A stretch of DNA of 64,000 bases from Streptomyces ortus (GTDB lineage Bacteria > Actinomycetota > Actinomycetes > Streptomycetales > Streptomycetaceae): the NCBI RefSeq assembly GCF_026341275.1, contig NZ_JAIFZO010000002.1, positions 4,308,118 to 4,372,117 of the forward strand. The letters run 5' to 3'. This document shows, piece by piece, positions 8,480 to 17,322 of this stretch. Below the pieces are notes generated by a model. That model searched no databases, had not been told where the DNA came from, and was given only the letters and a program-made list of their open reading frames with translations. Every line of letters begins with the position of its first letter. The stretch's first letter is position 1. A program made the translations under genes and the position numbers.

Positions 8480-8554
8480 GGGCTAGAGAGATCCGGGCTA
8501 GAGAGATCCGGGTGAGAAAGATCCGGGTGAGAAAGATTCGGGTGAGAGAGAGTC
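8480..8554. repeat. Five tandem copies of a 15-bp unit
   Basis: Units start at 8480, 8495, 8510, 8525 and 8540. The first two are identical (GGGCTAGAGAGATCC); the others drift (GGGTGAGAAAGATCC and relatives). The array crosses the stop codon of the TetR remnant. In that frame it encodes repeated Ser-Pro-Gly/Glu-Ser-Phe, giving the tail SPESFSPGSFSPGSL. Confidence 0.9.
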
Positions 8555-9020
8555 GACCGTCGCGTCGATCACTTGGACAAGCAGATCAGGGCTTTCGGCA
8601 ATGCGCGCCATGAGCCGCAGCCCTACGACCGTGTTCAGCAGCAGGCTCCCCAGGGCTGCGGGATCACGTTCCGGTGCGATCTCTCCCGAGCGTTGCCCCT
8701 CTTCGATCAGCGCACGGAAGGCGTCCTCGGTTCGGGCGAACATGCGCTGGACGAGTTCGGTCGCCACCTGGTCCGTGGCGGCGAGTTCCGCCGCCGTGTT
8801 CACGGCCATGCAACCCCGACGGTCCGGGTCGGCGAGGTCCGTCTCGACAAGGAACCCCAGCGCCTTGCGCAGACGCGCCTTGACCGGCCCGGGCTCCTCC
8901 AACATCGCGATGAGGCCGACGGCCTGGCCGTCGCGATAGCGGCGAAGCGCCCGCTCGAACAGGTCGTGTTTACTACCGAAGGTGTTGTAGAGGCTGCCCT
9001 TGACCCGGCACAGGCGGAGA
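8498..9020 (-). pseudogene. TetR-family regulator missing its DNA-binding N-terminus
   Basis: The frame reads VKGSLYNTFGSKHDLFERAL just before 8905, which is the end of a TetR helix-turn-helix, then a normal TetR C-terminal ligand domain (GCMAVNTAAELAA, AFRALIEEGQRSGEIA). The first ~30 residues, with most of the HTH, are absent: the frame runs into the dnaB stop codon at 9021-9023. An internal ATG at 8905 would give 135 residues with no DNA-binding domain. It probably once paired with the adjacent broken SDR gene as a regulator/target unit. Confidence 0.75.
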
Positions 9021-10502
9021 TCAGGTCTGTGCCATGTCCACGAAGCGGGAGTAGTGGCCCTGGAAGGCGACCGTGATGGTGGCCGTCGGGCCGTTACGGT
9101 GCTTGCCCACGATGATGTCGGCCTCGCCCGCGCGCGGCGACTCCTTCTCGTAGGCGTCCTCCCGGTGCAACAGGATCACCATGTCCGCGTCCTGCTCGAT
9201 GGAACCGGATTCACGGAGGTCGGAGACCATCGGCTTCTTGTCCGTGCGCTGCTCGGGGCCACGATTCAGCTGGGACAGCGCGATGACGGGCAGCTCCAGC
9301 TCCTTGGCCAGCAGCTTCAGATTTCGCGACATGTCCGAGACTTCCTGCTGCCTGCTCTCGGAGCGCCCCTTGCCGCCCGACTGCATCAGCTGCAGATAGT
9401 CGATGATGACGAGCTTCAGGTCGGCACGCTGCTTGAGGCGGCGGCACTTGGCCCGGATCTCCATCATCGACAGGTTCGGGGAGTCGTCGATGTAGAGGGG
9501 AGCAGCCGAGACGTCCGGCATCCGGCGGGCGAGCCGGGTCCAGTCCTCGTCCGTCATCGTGCCGGAACGCATGTGGTGCAGAGCCACCCGCGCCTCGGCG
9601 GACAGCAGACGCATGGCGATCTCGTTGCGGCCCATTTCGAGCGAGAAGATCACGCTCGGCATGTTGTGCTTGATCGAGCAGGCTCTGGCGAAGTCCAGTG
9701 CCAGCGTCGACTTACCCATCGCGGGACGGGCCGCGATGATGATCATCTGACCGGGATGCAGACCGTTCGTCAGCTGGTCGAGGTCGGTGAAGCCGGTCGG
9801 CACACCGGTCATCTCGCCGGAGCGCGAACCGATCGCCTCGATCTCGTCGAGCGCGCCCTCCATGATGTCGCCGAGCGGCAGGTAGTCCTCGGTCGTGCGC
9901 TGCTCGGTGACCGCGTAGATCTCGGCCTGGGCGCTGTTGACGATCTCGTCCACGTCGCCGTCGGCCGCGTAACCCATCTGCGTGATGCGCGTACCCGCCT
10001 CGACCAGTCGGCGCAGGACCGCACGCTCGTGGACGATCTCCGCGTAGTACTCGGCATTGGCCGCCGTCGGGACCGTCTGGACCAGGGTGTGCAGATACGA
10101 CGCGCCGCCGACCTTGGTGATCTCGCCGCGCTTGGTCAGTTCGGCGGCGACCGTGATCGGGTCGGCCGGCTCACCCTTGGCGTAGAGGTCGAGGATCGCG
10201 CCGTAAACGGTCTCGTGCGCGGGCCGGTAGAAGTCGTGACCCTTGAGCACCTCGACCACGTCGGCGATCGCGTCCTTCGAGAGCAGCATGCCGCCGAGGA
10301 CGGACTGCTCGGCGTCCAGGTCCTGTGGGGGCACTCGCTCGAAGGACGATCCCCCGCCGTCCCAGCCACCGCTGTCCGAACCGCGGTCGTGCTGGTCCTC
10401 CCTGCCTCGGCCGCCACCGTCGCGGCGCTGTCGGGAGGCGGGCAGACGATCACTGGGACCGCTGTCGGCCCACGGGTCGTCCAAGGGCTCGGAAATACTC
10501 AC
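9021..10502 (-). CDS. dnaB: Replicative DNA helicase DnaB
   Basis: 493 residues from GTG 10502, which has GGGAGGAGGTGG just upstream; the frame stays open far beyond but that stretch is antisense to other genes. Residues 1-55 are a Gly/Asp/Arg-rich linker. The N-terminal helicase domain starts at PPQDLDAEQSVLGGML. The RecA-like domain has Walker A ARPAMGKST (about 258-266), Walker B LVIIDYLQLM, and the arginine-finger region ending KHRNGPTATITVAFQGHYSRF. It unwinds DNA ahead of the replisome as a hexamer. No intein is present. A cluster of DnaA boxes lies upstream. Confidence 0.97.
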   Translation of the reverse strand: MSISEPLDDPWADSGPSDRLPASRQRRDGGGRGREDQHDRGSDSGGWDGGGSSFERVPPQDLDAEQSVLGGMLLSKDAIADVVEVLKGHDFYRPAHETVYGAILDLYAKGEPADPITVAAELTKRGEITKVGGASYLHTLVQTVPTAANAEYYAEIVHERAVLRRLVEAGTRITQMGYAADGDVDEIVNSAQAEIYAVTEQRTTEDYLPLGDIMEGALDEIEAIGSRSGEMTGVPTGFTDLDQLTNGLHPGQMIIIAARPAMGKSTLALDFARACSIKHNMPSVIFSLEMGRNEIAMRLLSAEARVALHHMRSGTMTDEDWTRLARRMPDVSAAPLYIDDSPNLSMMEIRAKCRRLKQRADLKLVIIDYLQLMQSGGKGRSESRQQEVSDMSRNLKLLAKELELPVIALSQLNRGPEQRTDKKPMVSDLRESGSIEQDADMVILLHREDAYEKESPRAGEADIIVGKHRNGPTATITVAFQGHYSRFVDMAQT

Positions 10503-10684
10503 CGGGCCACCTCCTCCCGTCCGCCGAGCGGACCTCGCCGTGCCCTCTATTCCTACGGCACGACACTGACAAATAAGACGCCCAACTCCGGTTCTGACGC
10601 GTCGGTTTTGCGAGGTTTCCGAGGACGGAGGAGGGAGAGGGTGCCGCACCACGGTAGGCCCGCAGGCACCGTCAGCCAATCTGG

Positions 10685-10794
10685 TTATCCACAGGCCATG
10701 TGGACGACGGCCCCGATGCTGTGGAGAACTCCGTAAAACCTGTGCACGAGCCGGTGGACAGGCCTGTGAACAAGCACTCAGCCCGTTTTCCACA
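10685..10794. promoter_or_regulatory. Cluster of five DnaA boxes upstream of dnaB
   Basis: The 453-bp gap between dnaB and the MATE gene holds TTATCCACA (10685-10693, perfect), TGTGGACGA (10699-10707), TGTGGAGAA (10720-10728), TGTGAACAA (10765-10773) and TTTTCCACA (10786-10794). The last four match the Streptomyces consensus TTGTCCACA at about 8 of 9 positions on one strand. The rest of the gap contains no gene I can support. DnaA control of dnaB, or DnaA titration, is inferred. Confidence 0.6.
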
Positions 10795-10955
10795 CCAGCC
10801 CTGACCTGCACGTATCCCATCCACCGGCTGTGCAGAAGAAAAACTTTCCGACTCGGGCCAAGATCGATGCGAATGGCGTGCAACGGCAGGTCGCACGAGT
10901 TTGCCAGTAAGGGTTGCTGCACAGTTGCATCTCTTACCTGTGGAAGATTAGATTG

Positions 10956-12299
10956 ATGTGCATGACACAGGCTCCACAGGCCCCCAAGGCCACTCGGCGA
11001 CGGCATGACCGAGAGATCGTCGCGCTGGCCGTACCGGCCTTCGGCGCGCTCATCGCCGAGCCTCTTTTTCTCATGGCCGACACCGCCATCGTCGGCCATC
11101 TCGGCACCGCTCAACTCGCCGGCCTCGGAGTCGCCTCCGCTCTTCTCACCACGGCCGTCAGCATCTTCGTCTTCCTCGCGTACGCCACCACGGCCGCTGT
11201 CGCCCGACGGGTCGGGGCGGGCGACCTTCCGGCGGCCATCCGCCAGGGGATGGACGGCATCTGGCTCGCCACGCTGCTCGGGATCGCTGTCATCGCCGTC
11301 TTCGTGCCCACGGCACCCGCCCTGGTGGAACTCTTCGGGACCTCGGACACCGCCGCGCCCTACGCCGTCACGTATCTGCGCATCTCGGCGCTCGGCATCC
11401 CCGCGATGCTCGTCGTCCTCGCCGCCACCGGTGTGCTGCGGGGTCTGCAGGACACCAGGACACCGCTCTACGTCGCCATCGCCGGCTTCATCGCCAACGC
11501 GGTCCTGAACGCGGGCCTCGTCTACGGCGCGGACCTCGGCATCGCCGGATCCGCCTGGGGCACCGTCATCGCCCAGTTCGGGATGGCCGCCGCCTACCTC
11601 TTCGTGGTGGTCCGCGGTGCGCGCAAGCACGGGGCTTCCCTGCGGCCCGACGCCGCCGGGATACGCGCCTGCGCCCAGGCCGGTGCGCCGCTGCTTGTCC
11701 GCACCCTCTCCCTGCGAGCGGTTCTGATGATCGCCACCGCCGTCGCCGCTCGGCTCGGAGACGCCGACATCGCGGCCCACCAGATCATCCTGTCCCTGTG
11801 GAGCCTGCTCGCCTTCGCACTCGACGCCATCGCCATCGCGGGCCAGGCCATCATCGGCCGCTATCTCGGTGCGGGCGACACCCAGGGAGCCCGTGAGGCC
11901 TGCCGACGCATGGTCGAGTGGGGCATCGCCGTCGGAGTCGTACTCGGCGGCCTGGTCATCGCCTGCCGCCCCCTGTTCCTCCCGCTGTTCACCAGCGACT
12001 CCGCCGTCCATGACATCGCGCTGCCCGCTCTGCTCATGGTGGCGCTCTCCCAGCCGATCTGCGGCATCGTTTATGTCCTGGACGGCGTACTGATGGGCGC
12101 GGGGGACGGCCCCTACCTCGCGCGGGCCATGCTGCTGGTCCTGGCGGTCTTCGCTCCGGTGGCGCTGCTCATTCCCACCCTCGGTGGCGGTCTCACCGCC
12201 GTCTGGGGAGCGATGACCCTCATGATGACCGTCCGCATGCTGACCCTCTGGCTGCGCACCCGCTCGGGCCGCTGGATCGTCACAGGCGCCACGCGCTGA
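10956..12299 (+). CDS. MATE-family multidrug/Na+ antiporter (DinF-like)
   Basis: 447 residues from ATG 10956, with GGAAG 9 bases upstream; ATG 10962 is an alternative two codons later. Twelve hydrophobic segments in two halves are visible. The first reads VALAVPAFGALIAEPLFLMADTAIVGHLG in the sequence, typical of the MATE N-terminus with the conserved Asp. DinF-like members export cationic drugs or organic compounds using H+ or Na+. The gene ends next to the parS cluster and shares a bidirectional terminator (12487-12521) with the ribosomal-protein operon. Confidence 0.9.
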   Translation: MCMTQAPQAPKATRRRHDREIVALAVPAFGALIAEPLFLMADTAIVGHLGTAQLAGLGVASALLTTAVSIFVFLAYATTAAVARRVGAGDLPAAIRQGMDGIWLATLLGIAVIAVFVPTAPALVELFGTSDTAAPYAVTYLRISALGIPAMLVVLAATGVLRGLQDTRTPLYVAIAGFIANAVLNAGLVYGADLGIAGSAWGTVIAQFGMAAAYLFVVVRGARKHGASLRPDAAGIRACAQAGAPLLVRTLSLRAVLMIATAVAARLGDADIAAHQIILSLWSLLAFALDAIAIAGQAIIGRYLGAGDTQGAREACRRMVEWGIAVGVVLGGLVIACRPLFLPLFTSDSAVHDIALPALLMVALSQPICGIVYVLDGVLMGAGDGPYLARAMLLVLAVFAPVALLIPTLGGGLTAVWGAMTLMMTVRMLTLWLRTRSGRWIVTGATR

Positions 12300-12301
12300 C
12301 T

Positions 12302-12392
12302 GTTTCACGTGAAACGGAGGAACCCGTGCTGCACGTGAAATAGAAGTGCCCATGTTTCACGTGAAACCAGCCGCCGCCGTTTCACGTGAAAC
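12302..12392. promoter_or_regulatory. parS cluster: three exact sites and one degenerate
   Basis: Exact GTTTCACGTGAAAC at 12302-12315, 12354-12367 and 12379-12392, plus GCTGCACGTGAAAT (12328-12341, 11 of 14). The cluster begins 2 bp after the MATE stop codon. Centre-to-centre spacings are about 26, 26 and 25 bp, between two and three helical turns. Confidence 0.9.
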
Positions 12393-12429
12393 AACCCGCG
12401 CATCAACACGGAAACCCGGAGCCCGCCCA

Positions 12430-12471
<42 letters not shown>

Positions 12472-12486
12472 CAAATGCGAACAGCA

Positions 12487-12521
12487 AGAAGGGCCGCACC
12501 CACGCGGGGTGCGGCCCTTCT
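12487..12521. terminator. Bidirectional terminator of rplI operon and MATE gene
   Basis: A 15-bp perfect stem (AGAAGGGCCGCACCC and its complement) with a 5-base loop; on both strands the stem ends in short A/T runs. Confidence 0.9.
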
Positions 12522-12544
12522 CTCAGCTCTGCTGAGCGCAGCGA

Positions 12545-12991
12545 TCAGGCTGCGACAACCTCGATGTTGACCTTGGCGGCCACCTCGGGGTGCAGACGCA
12601 CGGACGTCTCGTGAGCGCCCAGCGTCTTGATCGGCGAGCCCAGCTCGATGCGGCGCTTGTCGACCTCGGGGCCACCGGACGCCTTGATCGCCGAGGCGAC
12701 GTCGGCCGGGGTGACGGAGCCGAAGAGACGGCCGGCGTCGCCGGAGCGGACGGCCAGGCGGACCTTGACGCCCTCAAGGCGCGCCTTGATCTCGTTGGCC
12801 TGCTCGATCGTCGCGATCTCGTGGATCTTGCGAGCACGACGGATCTGCTCGACGTCCTTCTCGCCGCCCTTGGTCCAGCGGATGGCAAAGTTCCGCGGGA
12901 TCAGGTAGTTGCGAGCGTAGCCGTCCTTGACGTCGACGACGTCGCCCGCGGCACCGAGGCCGGAGACCTCGTGGGTGAGGATGATCTTCAT
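12545..12991 (-). CDS. rplI: 50S ribosomal protein L9
   Basis: 148 residues from ATG 12991, the usual length. The N-terminal RNA-binding domain is typical (MKIILTHEVSGLGAAGDVVDVKDG, YARNYLIPR), followed by the long connecting helix and the C-terminal domain (GAHETSVRLHPEVAAKVNIEV). It is the last gene of the rpsF-ssb-rpsR-rplI operon, 18 bp after rpsR. Confidence 0.98.
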   Translation of the reverse strand: MKIILTHEVSGLGAAGDVVDVKDGYARNYLIPRNFAIRWTKGGEKDVEQIRRARKIHEIATIEQANEIKARLEGVKVRLAVRSGDAGRLFGSVTPADVASAIKASGGPEVDKRRIELGSPIKTLGAHETSVRLHPEVAAKVNIEVVAA

Positions 12992-13009
12992 GTTTCGGTC
13001 ACCCTTCCC

Positions 13010-13246
13010 TTATCGCGCGGTGGAGGTGTAGGGCAGCAGCGCCATCTCACGGCTGTTCTTCACTGCCGTGGCGACGTCACGCTGGTGCTGAGTGCAGTTG
13101 CCGGTCACGCGGCGGGCACGGATCTTGCCGCGGTCGGAAATGAACTTCCGCAGCATGTTCGTGTCCTTGTAGTCCACGTACGTGACCTTGTCCTTGCAGA
13201 ATGCGCAGACCTTTTTCTTGGGCTTGCGCACAGGCGGCTTCGCCAT
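13010..13246 (-). CDS. rpsR: 30S ribosomal protein S18
   Basis: 78 residues from ATG 13246. The CAFC motif near the N-terminus (KKVCAFCKDK) marks a zinc-type (C+) S18; only two Cys are visible. The body has FISDRGKIRARRVTGNCTQHQRDVATAVKNSRE, quoted here in parts: ISDRGKIRARRVTG and QHQRDVATAVKNSREMAL. It lies 60 bp downstream of ssb in the operon. Streptomyces often carries a second, zinc-free S18 elsewhere; that is not visible here. Confidence 0.97.
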   Translation of the reverse strand: MAKPPVRKPKKKVCAFCKDKVTYVDYKDTNMLRKFISDRGKIRARRVTGNCTQHQRDVATAVKNSREMALLPYTSTAR

Positions 13247-13306
13247 GTGTGTCTCTCCTGTTTGATCAAGAAGTGTGGGTACGGCCCACCCTCTTCGGCC
13301 CTGGGC

Positions 13307-13948
13307 CTAGAAGGGGGGCTCGTCCGAGTAGCCGCCGCCGGAACCGCCGGAACCGCCGGAGCCGCCGGAGTTTCCACCCCAGCCACCACCGCCGCCACCG
13401 CCGCCCTGGTTGCCACCGCCCGCAGGAGCGCCGGTCGCCCAGGGGTCGTCGGCGGGAGCACCGCCGCCGCCCTGCTGCTGGCCGCCACCGGAGTTTCCAC
13501 TCCAGCCGCCGCCACCGCCGCCGCCGCCCTGCTGGCCGCCGCCCCCGAAGCCGCCGCCGCCACCCTGGCCGCCACCACGACCACCAGGGGCCTTGGCGAC
13601 CTTGGCGGTGGCGTAGCGCAGCGAGGGGCCGATCTCGTCGACCTCAAGCTCCACGACTGTCCGCTTCTCGCCCTGCTGCGTCTCGTACGAACGCTGCCGC
13701 AGTCGTCCCTGAGCGACGACGCGCATACCGCGCGTCAGCGATTCGGCGACGTGTTCCGCGGCCTGACGCCAGATCGACGCACGGAGGAACAGCGCGTCGC
13801 CGTCCTTCCACTCGTTGGTCTGACGGTCGAACGTCCGAGGCGTCGACGCGATCGTGAAGTTCGCGACGGCCGCGCCGGACGGCGTGAAGCGCAGCTCGGG
13901 ATCGTCGGTCAGGTTTCCGACGACGGTGATGACGGTCTCGCCTGCCAT
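13307..13948 (-). CDS. ssb: Single-stranded DNA-binding protein SSB
   Basis: 213 residues from ATG 13948. The OB-fold spans about residues 1-115 (TVVGNLTDDPELRFTPSGAAV, FLRASIWRQAAEHVAESL). A linker of about 85 residues is made almost wholly of Gly with Gln, Ser and Asn, encoded by a near-continuous GGC/GGT/GGA tract at 13330-13590. The C-terminal acidic tip ends SDEPPF, the partner-docking peptide of functional replication SSBs. It is in the rpsF-ssb-rpsR-rplI operon, which fits the essential paralog (SsbA). Confidence 0.97.
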   Translation of the reverse strand: MAGETVITVVGNLTDDPELRFTPSGAAVANFTIASTPRTFDRQTNEWKDGDALFLRASIWRQAAEHVAESLTRGMRVVAQGRLRQRSYETQQGEKRTVVELEVDEIGPSLRYATAKVAKAPGGRGGGQGGGGGFGGGGQQGGGGGGGGWSGNSGGGQQQGGGGAPADDPWATGAPAGGGNQGGGGGGGGWGGNSGGSGGSGGSGGGYSDEPPF

Positions 13949-14020
13949 GGAGGAACCTCTCGGCGGTTTTGCTGCGGGTGTGCTGCTACTCGGATCTCAA
14001 GCACCGCTGAACGGGGAAGT

Positions 14021-14311
14021 TCAGTGGGTCTCGGGACGGAGGACCTTGGTCCGGAGGACCGACTCGTTCAGGTTCATCTGGCGGTCGAGCTCCTTGACGA
14101 CCGCAGGCTCGGCCTGCAGGTCGATGACCGAGTAGATGCCCTCGGGCTTCTTCTTGATCTCGTACGCGAGACGACGACGGCCCCAGGTGTCGACCTTCTC
14201 GACCTTTCCGTTCGCCTCACGGACGACGGAGAGGAAGTTCTCGATCAGCGGCGAGACAGCACGCTCTTCGAGATCGGGGTCGAGGATGACCATGACTTCG
14301 TAGTGACGCAT
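14021..14311 (-). CDS. rpsF: 30S ribosomal protein S6
   Basis: 96 residues from ATG 14311, preceded by GGAGGTGGG. The conserved start MRHYEVMVILDPDLEE and the DTWGRRRLAYEIKKKPEG segment identify S6, which pairs with S18 on the 30S platform. It is the first gene of the operon; its upstream region 14312-14586 contains a candidate -10 (TAGTCT on the minus strand) but no clear -35. Confidence 0.97.
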   Translation of the reverse strand: MRHYEVMVILDPDLEERAVSPLIENFLSVVREANGKVEKVDTWGRRRLAYEIKKKPEGIYSVIDLQAEPAVVKELDRQMNLNESVLRTKVLRPETH

Positions 14312-14586
14312 GTGTAACCCACCTCCTTTGGACTCAGCGGCCACGGTCGTTCCGTGGCAGGAGGGTTGTGATGCGTTCGCAACGGTATCGGCGGCCACGG
14401 ACAATCGGACCGCCGATCAGCGAACTGAGCGAGGGACCGTGCCATGGCCTGGGCAGACACCGGTGCAGACGCTACAGACTACCCGCTCACCGGCCTCCGG
14501 TTGAAATCAGGGCCGGGTGACCGTCAGTCTGTACTCATCGGGTGTGTATGGCGCTACGATGCGCCACCTTCCGCAGGAGGTGCCAG

Positions 14587-14901
14587 ATGGCACAGACGTT
14601 GCGACCCAACACCGCCGGCTCTCTCTTCGCCACCGACCACAAGCCCCATCCGCTCCAGCACGCGCTGCTCGCCGTGACGGCGGTCCTCGGCGTGACGGCC
14701 TTCGTCACCGCGATGTTCCACAACCTGCATCTGCTCAGTTCCTGGGCGGGGCTGATCGGCATCATCACCGGCGCGTACGGACAGTTCGTCTCCGAGACCA
14801 CCCGGGAGCGGTTCGCGCTGATCCTGGGTCTGGGTGCCTCGGCCGTCGGTTTCCTCCTCGGCATGGCGCACGGCGGCCTCTTCGGCGGCGTCATCGGCTG
14901 A
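14587..14901 (+). CDS. Small membrane protein of unknown function, conserved upstream of femX
   Basis: 104 residues from ATG 14587, with AGGAGG 6 bases upstream. Three hydrophobic helices are visible: ALLAVTAVLGVTAFVTAMF, WAGLIGIITGAYGQFV and FALILGLGASAVGFLLGMA. The N-terminus is polar. It is divergent from rpsF and upstream of femX. No catalytic motif is seen; the function is unknown. Confidence 0.8.
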   Translation: MAQTLRPNTAGSLFATDHKPHPLQHALLAVTAVLGVTAFVTAMFHNLHLLSSWAGLIGIITGAYGQFVSETTRERFALILGLGASAVGFLLGMAHGGLFGGVIG

Positions 14902-15057
14902 CGGCGTCCCGGACCACGTCTCGGGGCCCCGGCCGCACACCGGTCGGGGCCCGGGACCCATACGGCCAGACGGGGCGCTCGCAGGGCGCAGTAGGCTTCG
15001 GCGCGAGAGCCGGAGCCCCTGTACCCATGGGGACACACCAGCCGAGGAGCGCCCCGA

Positions 15058-16179
15058 ATGAGCCTGACCCTGAGGACCATCAGCCGCGAGCAGCATCTGG
15101 CGTACATCCAGAGCCTGCCCGCGGCCAGCCACATGCAGGTCCCCGCCTGGGCAGATGTCAAGGCGGAGTGGCGCTCCGAGAGCCTCGGATGGTTCGACGA
15201 CAGGTCCGGTGAGATCGTCGGTGCCGGCCTGGTGCTGTACCGCCAGCTGCCCAAGATCAAGCGCTATCTCGCCTATCTGCCCGAGGGCCCGGTCATCAAC
15301 TGGTTCGCGCCGAATCTGACCGAGTGGCTGGATCCGATGCTCGCGCACCTCAAGCAGCAGGGCGCCTTCTCCGTGAAGATGGGCCCGCCGGTGATCATCC
15401 GGCGCTGGGAGGCCACGTCGATCAAGCGGGGCATCCAGGACCCGGACGTGAAGCGCCTGCGCGACATCGAGGCCGACTTCATCGAGCCGCGCGCCTTCGA
15501 GGTGGCCGACAAGCTGCGGCGTATGGGCTGGCAGCAGGGCGAGGACGGCGGGGCCGGCTTCGGCGACGTACAGCCCCGCTACGTCTACCAGGTGCCGCTG
15601 GCGAACCGGTCACTGGAGGACGTCCACAAGGGCTTCAACCAGCTGTGGCGGCGCAACATCAAGAAGGCCGAGAAGGCCGGCGTCGAGGTCGTCCAGGGCG
15701 GTTACCAGGATCTGGAGGAGTGGCAGCGCCTCTACGAGATCACGGCTCTGCGCGACCATTTCCGGCCCCGGCCGCTCTCGTACTTCCAGCGCATGTGGAC
15801 GGCCCTCAACACCGAGGACCCCAACCGCATGCGGCTCTACTTCGCCCGGCACGAGGGTGTGAACCTGTCGGCCGCGACGATGCTGGTCGTCGGGGGGCAC
15901 GTCTGGTACTCCTACGGCGCCTCCGACAACATCGGCCGCGAGGTCCGGCCCTCGAACGCGATGCAGTGGCGGATGCTGCGCGACGCCTACGCGCTCGGCG
16001 CCACCGTCTACGACCTGCGCGGCATCTCCGACTCGCTGGACGAGACCGATCACCTCTTCGGCCTCATCCAGTTCAAGGTGGGTACGGGCGGGCAGGCGGC
16101 CGAATACCTCGGGGAGTGGGACTTCCCCCTCAACAAACTGCTCCACAAGGCGCTCGACATCTACATGTCGCGCCGCTGA
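15058..16179 (+). CDS. femX: FemX-type lipid II peptidyl-glycine transferase (FemAB family)
   Basis: 373 residues from ATG 15058. FemAB hallmarks are the N-terminal SHMQVPAWADVKAEWRSES and the repeated GNAT-like halves (FNQLWRRNIKKAEKAGVEV; the C-terminal VYDLRGISDSLDETDHLFGL and QFKVGTGGQAAEYLGEWDFP). Enzymes of this family use glycyl-tRNA to add the first residue of the interpeptide bridge to lipid II; Streptomyces peptidoglycan has a single Gly on LL-diaminopimelate. It acts at the inner membrane face. A racemase-like gene follows at 75 bp. Confidence 0.9.
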   Translation: MSLTLRTISREQHLAYIQSLPAASHMQVPAWADVKAEWRSESLGWFDDRSGEIVGAGLVLYRQLPKIKRYLAYLPEGPVINWFAPNLTEWLDPMLAHLKQQGAFSVKMGPPVIIRRWEATSIKRGIQDPDVKRLRDIEADFIEPRAFEVADKLRRMGWQQGEDGGAGFGDVQPRYVYQVPLANRSLEDVHKGFNQLWRRNIKKAEKAGVEVVQGGYQDLEEWQRLYEITALRDHFRPRPLSYFQRMWTALNTEDPNRMRLYFARHEGVNLSAATMLVVGGHVWYSYGASDNIGREVRPSNAMQWRMLRDAYALGATVYDLRGISDSLDETDHLFGLIQFKVGTGGQAAEYLGEWDFPLNKLLHKALDIYMSRR

Positions 16180-16254
16180 CGCACCAGAATTCGTCTTCGT
16201 ACCTCCGACTCATCCTGCTCCACCGCTGCCACGAGAAAGGTTCCAGGTCCGGCC

Positions 16255-17286
16255 ATGGCGCTCACGCTCTACGTCGACACCGCACGCTGGCGGGCGCACC
16301 ACAAGCACGTGTCCGAGCAGTTCCCGGGACTCGTCCCCGTCTGCAAGGGCAACGGCTACGGCTTCGGCCACGAGCGGCTGGCCGACGAGGCCACCCGCAT
16401 GGGCTCGGACGTCCTGGCCGTCGGCACGACCTACGAGGCGGCGCGGATCAAGGACTGGTTTGGCGGCGACCTTCTGGTGCTGACGCCGTTCAGGCGGGGC
16501 GAGGAGCCCGTACCGCTGCCCGACCGTGTCATCCGGTCCGTCTCGTCCGTCGACGGGGTCTACGGCCTCGTGGGCGCCCGTGTCGTCATCGAGGTCATGT
16601 CCTCCATGAAGCGGCACGGGGTGAGCGAGCGGGACCTGCCCCAGCTGCACGCCGCCATCGAGAACGTGCGCCTGGAGGGTTTCGCCATCCACCTGCCCCT
16701 GGACCGTACCGACGGCTCGGACGCCGTCGAGGAGGTCATCGGCTGGATGGACCGGCTGCGCGCGGCACGGCTGCCGCTGCACACGATGTTCGTCAGCCAT
16801 CTCAAGGCCGACGAGCTCGCCCGGCTGCGGCAGCAGTTCCCGCAGACCCGTTTCCGGGCCCGTATCGGCACGCGGCTGTGGCTGGGGGACCATGACGCGA
16901 CCGAGTACCGCGGAGCCGTCCTGGACGTCTCGCCGGTCGCCAAGGGTGACCGTTTCGGCTACCGGCAGCAGAAGGTCGCCTCGGACGGCTGGCTGGTGGT
17001 CGTGGCGGGCGGTACGTCGCACGGGGTGGGCCTGGAGGCCCCCAAGGCCCTGCACGGCGTCATGCCCCGTGCCAAGGGCGTCGCCCGGGCCGGCCTCGCC
17101 ACGGTCAACCGGAACCTCTCGCCGTTCGTCTGGGGCGGCAAGCAGCGGTGGTTCGCGGAGCCCCCGCACATGCAGGTCTCGATCCTCTTCGTGCCCTCGG
17201 ACGCGCCCGAGCCGAAGGTCGGCGAGGAACTGGTGGCCCATCTGCGGCACACCACCACGCAGTTCGACCGCGTCGTCGAGCGCTGA
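16255..17286 (+). CDS. Alanine racemase-like PLP protein
   Basis: 343 residues from ATG 16255. The PLP-binding lysine region reads LVPVCKGNGYGFGHERLADE near residue 28, as in alanine racemases. The body continues as a TIM-barrel and a shortened C-terminal domain (FRARIGTRLWLGDHDATEY). The usual C-terminal catalytic Tyr motif of Alr (with MDQ and Asp) is not obvious, so racemase activity is uncertain. The location downstream of femX suggests a role in wall precursor supply. It ends at the terminator at 17323-17359. Confidence 0.75.
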   Translation: MALTLYVDTARWRAHHKHVSEQFPGLVPVCKGNGYGFGHERLADEATRMGSDVLAVGTTYEAARIKDWFGGDLLVLTPFRRGEEPVPLPDRVIRSVSSVDGVYGLVGARVVIEVMSSMKRHGVSERDLPQLHAAIENVRLEGFAIHLPLDRTDGSDAVEEVIGWMDRLRAARLPLHTMFVSHLKADELARLRQQFPQTRFRARIGTRLWLGDHDATEYRGAVLDVSPVAKGDRFGYRQQKVASDGWLVVVAGGTSHGVGLEAPKALHGVMPRAKGVARAGLATVNRNLSPFVWGGKQRWFAEPPHMQVSILFVPSDAPEPKVGEELVAHLRHTTTQFDRVVER

Positions 17287-17322
17287 CCGCGCGGCGCGCC
17301 CCGCGCCGGGCCCGCACACGGG

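Noticed and set aside
10503..12353. N-terminal extension of dnaB up to 12353
   Set aside because: The frame is open but antisense to the MATE gene and across the DnaA-box region. The GTG at 10502 has a strong ribosome binding site and starts the expected DnaB sequence.
12302..12392. Possible CRISPR array
   Set aside because: The repeats are palindromic 14-mers equal to parS, with no unique-spacer pattern or cas genes nearby.
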